In this document: positions 61,401 through 64,000 of the stretch, one piece after another
Position numbering within the stretch: the stretch's first letter is position 1
Layout: every line of letters starts with the position of its first letter
NCBI GenBank assembly: GCA_037783545.1
Contig: JBBELK010000397.1
Location: 124,001-188,000 of the forward strand
Reading direction: 5' to 3'
Origin: Henricia sp. BOLD:AAB3569
Lineage: Eukaryota > Echinodermata > Asteroidea > Spinulosida > Echinasteridae
Length of the DNA stretch: 64,000 bases
Made by a program: the position numbers and the translations under genes
Notes under the pieces: model-generated
Databases searched by the model: none
The model's input: only the letters and a program-made list of their open reading frames with translations
Told to the model about the DNA's origin: nothing

Positions 61401-63118
61401 GATGACTACAAGAAACGTCTTCTTAATGCACAGAAAGAGAGAACTACAGCAGAGAGGAAATGTCTTACGCAGGTTGAAATCTTGAGAATGTTTTACCCTT
61501 AAAATTTAACCCTAGCCCTCCTGGGTACTTCATCCTGAGATATCAGGGAATTTCCACTCTGCAAAGCGACGTAACAATACCCTGAGGAAACACACGCAAA
61601 TCTGTGGAGTGAGCCGGCTGTTCCAACTCACGCCCGAGTCATTTTGATGTAATTTAATCAATTCGGTCATGTTATGCCGAAAAGAAACGATTTCTATACT
61701 TTCCAGAAATTGTATTGGGTTCCGTTCCTTATGACTGTCCCATTCCTACTAAACTTTCAAACGACGATCTTAATTTACTCCGCAGTTTTTCAAATTAATA
61801 ACAGGGATGCATGCTGACGAATGTAATGGAACGGATTCCCCAGTATGCTTTAAATAGCAGCCAATCGCCGACGCGGACAAAGGCCAGCATTACCGAGTAC
61901 ATGTATCACATGCATGCACGGTGTTTACAATCTGCGCGAGTTACATTTGAATGCCTGCAATAGACCCTTTCACTAATAAATTCAAATTTTATGTACGCAT
62001 GTGCATAACGGACGTGGTAGGCGGAAGTGAATTGAGTCGATTTTACGTACACATGTTTATATGGCGAGTAACGCCTTTGGCCGTTTCAAACTCGTAAAAC
62101 GCGGTGAATTTGTGTTTTTGACACAAAATGACAACTGGTAATATAGAGTTCAGATACAGATTCAACCTACTGTATATCTGTTTTGAGGTTATACGGGCGT
62201 CTAGGCTAGGGGTGGAATTTTTGAGATAACTGTCGAAAATAAGTGGTTACGGTATGGCGTTGCCAGTCATGGGACTCACTACTCATGACTGGCGACGCCA
62301 TGCACGCACGGCTTCACGCAATACCGTAACCACAGATTTTTGACAGTTATCTCAAAAATTCCACCCCTAGACGCCCATATAAGCCCCATACAGATATTCA
62401 GTAGGTTGAATCTGTATCTGAACTCTATATTACCAGTTGTCATTTTGTGTCAAAAACACAAATTCACTGCGTTTTACGAGTTTGAAACGGCCAAAGGCGT
62501 TACTCGCCATATAAACATGTGTACGTAAAGTCGACTCAATTCACTTCCGCCTACCACGTCCGTTATGCACATGCGTGCATAAAATTTGAATTTATTAGTG
62601 AAAGGGTCTATCATGCTGCAATGCACTGCCAAGCGTCCTGATTGGTCCAGCAGAGGCGACAAGATTTCTGTCGCTAGTCCCACCGCGAAATGGGGCCTGT
62701 TTCAACAGGGCCACTGTACGCAGGACTTAGGGAGTGCGTTAAAGGGGCACTGTTGCAAGAGGATGGGGTACTTTGGCTTTAAGCTGTGTTAGAACGATTG
62801 AGACTGGCAGAGGTCAGGCATGACTACAAGAAAATACTTCTTATAATGTTTAGAAGTAGAGAACTACAGAAGAAAGGAAATGTCTCACGCAGGTTAAAAT
62901 ATTAAATTTTCACCCTTAAAGAATTTGAAAGATTCCTGCAACTTTTCACTATAAATTTGTTCCGTTTTTTGTCAATGGCAGATGGCAGTTGTACAACAAG
63001 AAATGGGTCAGTTGAGAGCTGAATACGAAGCTAAGTTGGAGAGTGTTGAGCTAAGCAGTAAGCAGACTATGAGAGATCTAAGGGATTTGCTTACAGCTCA
63101 ACAGAGAATGAGTGCAAA
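34423..63118 (+). CDS. SCLT1: SCLT1 (sodium channel and clathrin linker 1), 3' partial, 18 exons in window
   Basis: Joined exons: 34423-34465, 37410-37477, 38359-38417, 39646-39718, 40524-40579, 42061-42196, 43376-43447, 45348-45398, 47542-47607, 49258-49419, 53407-53498, 54408-54494, 55350-55440, 57465-57635, 57726-57800, 59460-59602, 61280-61472, 62982-63118. Phases agree throughout, giving 591 codons and ending in phase 2; human SCLT1 is 688 residues, so roughly the last 100 lie off the right edge. The product is charged, heptad-rich coiled coil almost end to end. Diagnostic blocks are SPLIAEYD, ELDRL, QEVDNVRKQCNTNIGKL and RDLLTAQQ. SCLT1 is a distal-appendage component with CEP164, CEP83 and CEP89 and is required for basal-body docking and ciliogenesis. 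Confidence 0.93.
34466..35805. other. SCLT1 intron 1, nothing recognised in first part
   Basis: No conserved frames; scattered weak inverted repeats only. Confidence 0.5.
35806..36234. mobile_element. Inverted-repeat MITE in SCLT1 intron 1
   Basis: GGAGGTTTCGCACCGTCACG mirrored by CGTCACCTTGCGAAACCTCT. Confidence 0.82.
36340..36430 (+). repeat. Poly(C) tract in SCLT1 intron 1
   Basis: CTCC/CCGC-interrupted C runs of more than 70 bases. Confidence 0.9.
36431..37409. other. SCLT1 intron 1, nothing recognised in last part
   Basis: AT-rich, ending in the T-rich tract before exon 2. Several short frames without protein character. Confidence 0.5.
37410..37477 (+). CDS. SCLT1: SCLT1 exon 2
   Basis: Acceptor TTCTGCAG, donor AAAGG/GTAGGA. 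Encodes QRLNAELRRYQEKYMPLDEN, matching the human RRLNEDFRRYQ block. Phase 1 in, phase 0 out. Confidence 0.93.
37622..38007 (+). mobile_element. TTAA-family MITE, copy 3
   Basis: TTAAAGGCAGTATACATGAT to ATCATGTATACTATCTTTAA. Shorter than its relatives; abuts the GCGAC element at 38010. Confidence 0.87.
38010..38335 (-). mobile_element. GCGAC family MITE, copy 6
   Basis: Reverse orientation, GGATAGGGCGACAATTTGTG to GCGGCATCCAGAGTTCTTAC. Abuts a TTAA-family MITE on its left and lies about 23 bp from SCLT1 exon 3 on its right. Confidence 0.85.
38359..38417 (+). CDS. SCLT1: SCLT1 exon 3 (59 bp, inferred)
   Basis: Exon 2 ends in phase 0 while exon 4 needs an incoming phase of 2, so a linking exon of length 2 mod 3 is required. 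This segment has acceptor GCTTTCCAG after a T-rich tract, donor AGAAA/GTAGGT, the right length and an open frame encoding HTDTSGDPTAPWLTSR. It fills the weakly conserved stretch before SPLIAEYD. MITEs sit about 23 bp upstream and 11 bp downstream. Confidence 0.65.
38429..38663. mobile_element. Foldback MITE just after SCLT1 exon 3
   Basis: CAGGGTTGTAGTCGAGTCCA mirrored by GGACCCGACTACAACCCTG. The body is rich in ACTTGTGA/TCACAAGT. Confidence 0.85.
38842..39567. mobile_element. Family E element, copy 2
   Basis: TTAAAGGTACACACTGGCTA to AGGCGGTGTGTACCTTTAA, flanked by TTAA. It ends about 80 bp before SCLT1 exon 4. Confidence 0.87.
39646..39718 (+). CDS. SCLT1: SCLT1 exon 4
   Basis: Acceptor CTTTCAG, donor ATAAG/GTATGC. 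Encodes LLSPLIAEYDHQLSSLRKQI and DTYK, matching human FLAPLVTEYDKHLGELNGQL. Phase 2 in, phase 0 out. Confidence 0.94.
39719..40523. other. SCLT1 intron 4, nothing recognised
   Basis: A GC-richer patch at 39900-40150 with GTGCGTGACGCAC-like motifs; no frame or repeat assignment. Confidence 0.45.
40524..40579 (+). CDS. SCLT1: SCLT1 exon 5
   Basis: Acceptor TTTTGCAG, donor AACAG/GTAAAG. Encodes VEHLALSGKIEKLVNENNR, matching human VGEMKLQLENVIKENER in pattern. Phase 0 in, phase 2 out. Confidence 0.9.
40631..41390. mobile_element. Second foldback element with 9-bp target duplication
   Basis: Arms start TACTTTTAGAAGGCTAAAAG and return as CTTTTAGCCTTCTAAAAGTA. CACTACACG occurs at 40622-40630 and 41391-41399. 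Each arm is about 350 bp and carries AAGATGGCCGCCGTACCCCA or its complement, a YY1-type AAGATGGCGGC-like motif. Confidence 0.92.
41574..42040. mobile_element. Foldback MITE just before SCLT1 exon 6
   Basis: ACACCTTGTTTACACTGGTC mirrored by GTGTAAACAGGGTGT; many CCGAGCTCGG palindromes. Confidence 0.85.
42061..42196 (+). CDS. SCLT1: SCLT1 exon 6
   Basis: Acceptor TGGGCAG, donor CTGAG/GTATTC. Encodes LHHELKASVQGQLEAIQQVS and IEEHQLIENLQKQLQLITE, matching human LHSELKDAVEKKLEA and NLQEQLQLANQE. A foldback element ends 20 bp before the exon. Confidence 0.94.
42295..42634. mobile_element. Small inverted-repeat element
   Basis: CTGTCCGCATTTGGACTTTT mirrored by AAAAAAGTCCAATGCAGACA. Confidence 0.7.
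42831..43314. mobile_element. TA-flanked MITE, family C copy 1
   Basis: TAAACTCCTCAAAAAAAGTT to AACTTTTTTTGAGGAGTTTA; arms extend about 200 bp. TA duplication suggests Tc1/mariner ancestry. Confidence 0.88.
43376..43447 (+). CDS. SCLT1: SCLT1 exon 7
   Basis: Acceptor TTATAG, donor ACAGA/GTAAGT. Encodes EKDSAVEMWQETVHELDRLS and KEHR, matching human EKTQAVELWQTVSQELDRLH. Phase 0 both sides. Confidence 0.95.
43500..44318. mobile_element. Foldback element packed with ACAGATCTGT palindromes
   Basis: GGTGAGGTCACAATTCTGTG mirrored by CACAGAATTGTGACCTCACC. AACAGATCTGTTAACA-type palindromes occur repeatedly in both arms. Confidence 0.85.
44584..44985 (+). mobile_element. SINE A copy (long form)
   Basis: Same head and body as other copies, with a fuller 3' part including GCGCCACCCACCTATGTAT and GTGCGCTATATAAGTGTAAT, then (AAT)n. 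Confidence 0.87.
44990..45298 (+). mobile_element. GCGAC family MITE, copy 7
   Basis: CTGAATGCCGCAATGGGGCG to TTGTCGCCCTATTCTAGC, directly after the (AAT)n tail of a SINE and 50 bp before SCLT1 exon 8. Confidence 0.85.
45348..45398 (+). CDS. SCLT1: SCLT1 exon 8 (51 bp)
   Basis: Acceptor CTTGCAG, donor TTCAG/GTATAT. Encodes DLSNNNETQSQRYQVIQ, phase 0 both sides. Weakly conserved but fits between exons 7 and 9. A MITE ends about 50 bp upstream. Confidence 0.82.
45415..45893 (+). mobile_element. Repeat J, copy 3, with a different hairpin core
   Basis: Outer parts (ATTATATACCTCATACATTG and TTTAAAACAAATATTGACTG) match family J, but the core at 45765-45885 is a hairpin with GGCAGTCCTGCTATTTTTCC and its complement. 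Confidence 0.7.
45890..46555 (+). mobile_element. Repeat J, copy 2
   Basis: Direct copy of 31074-31745 with the same hairpin core at 46403-46515. Confidence 0.82.
46703..47487 (+). mobile_element. Decayed piggyBac-like element
   Basis: TTAA at 46703 is followed by CCCTTTCAGCCCCAATGGCG. The right end reads GTGGGGCTGATGGGG then TTAA (47484-47487), so ends are inverted CCC..GGG type. At 46985 an ATG opens MADRDAEILD, then a stop and an acidic SDSDMDSVSSSEKSAENSHE stretch ending in a Gly/Arg patch, the layout of a piggyBac transposase N-terminus. The catalytic domain is absent. Confidence 0.75.
47542..47607 (+). CDS. SCLT1: SCLT1 exon 9
   Basis: Acceptor GATTTTAG, donor AAATG/GTACGT. Encodes EKSSTLMNQNQSLVTGNQKL, corresponding to the human TKQLHVTNENMEVTNQQ region. 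Phase 0 both sides. A MITE begins about 19 bp downstream. Confidence 0.85.
47627..47839. mobile_element. Foldback MITE just after SCLT1 exon 9
   Basis: CAATTTCATGGCGCTGTTAA mirrored by GAGCGCCATGAAATTTG; a relative is split at 17711/18270. Confidence 0.83.
47941..48441 (-). mobile_element. TTAA-flanked element H, copy 2
   Basis: Reverse-orientation copy ending GATACACTGGGCCTTTAA; the left end (TTTCAAGGCCATGTAG) is eroded. Confidence 0.8.
49258..49419 (+). CDS. SCLT1: SCLT1 exon 10
   Basis: Acceptor CTTGTAG, donor CAAAG/GTAATA. Encodes VSQHLQQVIASQSQELDTLR and HLKRARTDLRSTNLQLAEMK, continuous coiled coil matching human EQSVIIEQLRKKLRQAKLEL. Phase 0 both sides. Confidence 0.93.
49430..50826. 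mobile_element. Related foldback MITE (CAGGGTGGATC ends) with a nested element
   Basis: Ends ACAGGGTGGATCAAAAAAAC and TTTTTTATCCACCCTGTAT, with AACCGAGATATTATTGCTAA mirrored inside. It resembles 9352-9983 at its tips (CAGGGTG.. and AACCGAGAT..) and is interrupted by the palindrome at 49553-50088. Confidence 0.85.
49553..50088. mobile_element. Nested palindromic element
   Basis: GGGGCGGATTGCAATATGCG to ATTTTATTGCAATCCGCCCC, with GGTCTAAGACCGGTCT motifs in both arms. It interrupts the left arm of the element starting at 49430. Confidence 0.85.
51055..51180 (+). repeat. Short tandem repeat of GGGGCCGAGTTTGTACAC-type units
   Basis: AAGGCAATTGGGGCCGAGT and related units recur three to four times with a spacing near 50 bp. 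Confidence 0.75.
51206..51572. mobile_element. Inverted-repeat element
   Basis: CGGTATACACCAATCCGGTA mirrored by TACCGGATTGGTGTATACC, with CCGCCATAGCTGGGGGGC and its complement inside. Confidence 0.78.
52075..52420 (-). mobile_element. SINE B copy
   Basis: Reverse-strand copy with TATTACCCCTGGTCATTTGG, TGCCTTGCCCAAGGACAAAC and an inverted B-box-like GATTCGAACTCATGACC. Confidence 0.8.
52627..53069. mobile_element. MITE K, copy 1
   Basis: CATAGTTCCGACCTGTCAAT to ATCTCGGAACTATGCATT; interior shared with 63282-63729. Confidence 0.83.
53183..53374. mobile_element. Foldback MITE just before SCLT1 exon 11
   Basis: GGGGCCGTCCAAAGTTGTCA mirrored by TTGACAACTTTGGATGGCCC; related to 18608-19212. Confidence 0.85.
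53407..53498 (+). CDS. SCLT1: SCLT1 exon 11
   Basis: Acceptor TCATCAG, donor CACAG/GTAAAG. Encodes ERESQQAKTREESADGRLTQ and LQAIVMDLEHR, matching human HGREEASDRRLQQLQSSI. Phase 0 in, phase 2 out. Confidence 0.94.
53499..54407. other. SCLT1 intron 11, nothing recognised
   Basis: AT-rich with no clear repeats or reading frames. Confidence 0.5.
54408..54494 (+). CDS. SCLT1: SCLT1 exon 12
   Basis: Acceptor TCTCCAG, donor AGTG/GTAAGG. Encodes LTNLSDENVRMLATKKEQDD and RIKTLQHKC across the junction. Coiled-coil spacing is consistent. Phase 2 in and out. Confidence 0.9.
54632..55133 (-). mobile_element. TTAA-family MITE, copy 4
   Basis: TTAATATACATGATTGGTAA to ATCATGTGTACTGCCTTTAA with the family interior. 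Confidence 0.87.
55350..55440 (+). CDS. SCLT1: SCLT1 exon 13
   Basis: Acceptor ATTTTCAG, donor ACCAG/GTTAGT. Encodes GKAERREHESLAQVRDSIQM and VENALLEKDQ, matching human ELENERYEAIVRARNSMQLL. Phase 2 in, phase 0 out. Confidence 0.93.
55468..55999. mobile_element. Foldback MITE just after SCLT1 exon 13
   Basis: TTAGGCCGGCTTCAAACGTC mirrored by GATGTTTGAAGCGGGCCTTA. Internal copies of AGCACGACGTTTGAAGCC. Confidence 0.85.
56133..56650 (+). mobile_element. TTAA-family MITE, copy 5
   Basis: TTAAAGGCAGTATACATGAT to ATCATGTATACTATCTTTAA with the family interior, flanked by TTAA. Confidence 0.87.
56865..57316. mobile_element. Inverted-repeat element
   Basis: GGCATCGCAGCTGGGTGGGT and GTCGCGCGCCAGGACGAGAA mirrored by TCTCCTTCTGGCGCGCGACA and CCAGCTGCGAGGCC. 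Confidence 0.75.
57465..57635 (+). CDS. SCLT1: SCLT1 exon 14 (most conserved)
   Basis: Acceptor TCGACAG, donor GAGATG/GTGAGC. Encodes RLQEALSKLINEAGKRTRQE followed by VDNVRKQCNTNIGKLMEEIQ. The TxxEVxNxxKQCNxxIxxLxEE pattern matches human SCLT1. Phase 0 both sides. Confidence 0.96.
57726..57800 (+). CDS. SCLT1: SCLT1 exon 15
   Basis: Acceptor CTCTTCAG, donor AATCG/GTATTA. Encodes ENAEKQAEIERAMREKRAVE, matching human CAEKQGQIERVIKEKKAVEE. Phase 0 both sides. Confidence 0.96.
57974..58766. mobile_element. Family E element, copy 3, opposite orientation
   Basis: TTAAAGGTATACACCGGCCT, with a 35-bp end duplication restarting at 58009, to AGCTGGTGTGTCC. Confidence 0.82.
58945..59355. mobile_element. 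Family F MITE, copy 2
   Basis: ATTGCTTTCCGGTGACGTCA to CTACGTCATCGAAAGCAAT, same orientation as copy 1. Confidence 0.88.
59460..59602 (+). CDS. SCLT1: SCLT1 exon 16
   Basis: Acceptor CCAACAG, donor AACAG/GTGGGT. Encodes VYKEGTKGPDDHLYQELQGR and VNIAERMRTQAMVQVQKLET, matching human IYREGRGNESDYRKLEE and RFLVSERSK. Phase 0 in, phase 2 out. Confidence 0.95.
59641..60349 (+). repeat. Dispersed repeat G, copy 2
   Basis: Direct-orientation copy of 19293-20003, starting 38 bp after the SCLT1 exon 16 donor. Confidence 0.8.
60440..60760 (+). mobile_element. SINE A copy, degraded head
   Basis: Body CCCTTGAGCAAGGCACTTAA, GATGTAAAGCCGTTGGTGAA and GCGCCACCCACCTATGTATC. The tRNA-like head is poorly preserved and the tail is missing. 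Confidence 0.75.
60773..61250. mobile_element. TA-flanked MITE, family C copy 2, right end truncated
   Basis: Nearly identical to 42831-43314 but lacks the last inverted-repeat bases. It ends about 30 bp before SCLT1 exon 17. Confidence 0.88.
61280..61472 (+). CDS. SCLT1: SCLT1 exon 17
   Basis: Acceptor TTTTTAG, donor CGCAG/GTTGAA. Encodes HEEEKSQSLLINEQLKQRLD and SEERLRLTEVVDDYKKRLLN, matching the human VSEQRLKLQQENKQLRKE region. A decayed copy of its 3' half is at about 62783-62935. Phase 2 in, phase 0 out. Confidence 0.94.
61961..62610. mobile_element. Near-perfect 650-bp palindrome
   Basis: TAGACCCTTTCACTAATAAA mirrored by TTTATTAGTGAAAGGGTCTA. The arms meet around 62280 with only a few unpaired bases. 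It lies between SCLT1 exon 17 and its decayed copy. Confidence 0.9.
62783..62935 (+). pseudogene. Decayed copy of SCLT1 exon 17 3' half and donor
   Basis: GAACGATTGAGACTGGCAGA and CATGACTACAAGAAA, down to GGAAATGTCTCACGCAGGTT and the following intronic TTCACCCTTAAAG, parallel exon 17 from about 61370 to 61505. Substitutions and indels break the frame. It sits just before exon 18. Confidence 0.8.
62982..63118 (+). CDS. SCLT1: SCLT1 exon 18 (last in window)
   Basis: Acceptor ATGGCAG, donor GCAAA/GTAAGC. Encodes VVQQEMGQLRAEYEAKLESV and TMRDLRDLLTAQQRMSAK, matching human SIVELRHLLATQQKAANRW. Phase 0 in, phase 2 out; the next exon is beyond the window. Confidence 0.94.
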
Positions 63119-63174
63119 GTAAGCAGCAATGGAACGGTTACTTTGCACAGTTTATTGAAGATAGATTACAATAT

Positions 63175-63253
63175 GAACAACTAACAATGGAAATTGGGCA
63201 CACGTCATTGTTAATAACAATGGTTTGTGCCCAATTTCCATTGTTAGTTGCTC
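63175..63253. repeat. 79-bp near-perfect hairpin in SCLT1 intron 18
   Basis: CAACTAACAATGGAAATTGG mirrored by CCAATTTCCATTGTTAGTTG with a short, itself palindromic, centre (CATTGTTAATAACAATG). Confidence 0.8.
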
Positions 63254-63281
63254 ATAGTGTTATGGGATTGTAAAACTGTTA

Positions 63282-63729
63282 CAATGCATAGTTCCGAGAT
63301 TGCCCAGTTAACCCCGCCCCTTAGATATTGTTGCTATGTGCTCACAAGCCATCGCAAAAAAATGGCGACACACAACGTACAAAGCAACGGGACTCGGCAT
63401 AGACAGCACAGATTCATTGGAGAAAACTCAAAGGTATTCATGTTTTAGGGTCGACAGTTACCGTAGCACACACTGAGCGAAGGGCTAGTAATGCAGGGAT
63501 GACATATATTCATAAAAATGCACTTTCCTACCTTTGAACAGCGAATCGCCCGACATTGAAACCAAAATTCACCCGGTCACTGGCGCATACAACATACAAA
63601 CTGTATGGGCAGAAAATCGCGTGATTGTGTGATGATTACATCACTTTGACCTTTGTGGGCGCCGTCTGCTAGCTCTGTTGTGATTGGTCGGCGGGTTCGG
63701 CTTGATTGACAGGTCGGAACTATGCATTG
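63282..63729. mobile_element. MITE K, copy 2, opposite orientation
   Basis: ATGCATAGTTCCGAGATTGC to GACAGGTCGGAACTATGCAT. Confidence 0.85.
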
Positions 63730-63751
63730 ATTTAGCTTGCGTCGGGGAGAA

Positions 63752-64000
63752 TGAATGTTAATTAGAGTTTGTTTTGCCCTTACCCGACGTATATTAGCAC
63801 TGTATCACTCAGTGCTTTCCCGAGACACCGGCTAGCCCGGTGGTCGAGTGGTTAAGACGTCTGCCTTGTTTGCAGGAGGTCGTGTGTTCGAATCCCGCCC
63901 GAGCACGCTATGACGTTTTTCATAGTGTCTCGGGAAAGCACTGAGTATACAGTGCTAATATACGTCGGGTAAGGGCAAAACAAACCCTAATTAACATTCA
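63752..64000. mobile_element. Foldback element with a tRNA-like core (runs to window edge)
   Basis: A left arm of about 77 bp (63752-63828, TGAATGTTAATTAGAG to CCCGAGACAC) returns as 63925-64000 (GTGTCTCGGGAAAG to CTAATTAACATTCA). Between the arms is a tRNA-like sequence with A-box-like TGGTCGAGTGGTTAAGACG and B-box GTTCGAATCCC. The anticodon stem TCTGC..GCAGG encloses CTTGTTT, giving TGT if read as a tRNA. The acceptor stem is imperfect (GCTAGCCCGG against CCCGAGC). Confidence 0.75.

Overview
This is animal nuclear DNA, not bacterial. It is AT-rich, with short conserved coding islands bounded by GT/AG splice sites and kilobase introns packed with foldback elements, tRNA-derived SINEs and LINE fragments. 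The two encoded proteins, the low gene density and the repeat types suggest a marine invertebrate, perhaps an ambulacrarian such as an echinoderm. The species assignment is inference.

Two genes lie head to tail on the + strand. Gene 1 (799 to 30792) is CWH43 (PGAP2-interacting protein, GPI-anchor lipid remodelling). Thirteen exons with mutually consistent phases give 588 codons plus a stop. The first part of the protein, roughly 115 residues by comparison with the human protein, lies left of the window. Gene 2 (34423 to beyond 63118) is SCLT1, a coiled-coil protein of the mother-centriole distal appendages needed for cilium assembly. Eighteen exons give 591 codons from the ATG, and the C-terminal part lies right of the window. 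The 3.6 kb between the genes holds the CWH43 3' end, repeats, and a probable SCLT1 promoter with two CCAAT boxes and an RFX X-box-like site.

Most remaining DNA is repetitive. It includes two large foldback elements with 9-bp target duplications (2601-3417, 40631-41390) and a five-copy TTAA-flanked family. A decayed piggyBac-like element (46703-47487) keeps a remnant of its coding start. Other families are a seven-copy element ending in TAGGGCGACA-type repeats, several TA- or TTAA-flanked MITE pairs, and two SINE families. Two LINE 3' fragments are present (about 6241-6830 minus, 30345-30630 plus), as is a foldback element with a tRNA-like core at the right edge (63752-64000).

The most unusual feature is the repeated partial duplication of exon edges inside introns. 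A ten-unit array of about 131 bp of a CWH43 exon start with its acceptor ends in the functional exon. A 147-bp triplication carries a CWH43 exon end with its donor. Decayed copies of another CWH43 acceptor and of an SCLT1 exon end also lie beside their parents. Copies that would extend the reading frame reach a stop at once or within a few codons. All calls come from reading the sequence; no alignment or search was run.
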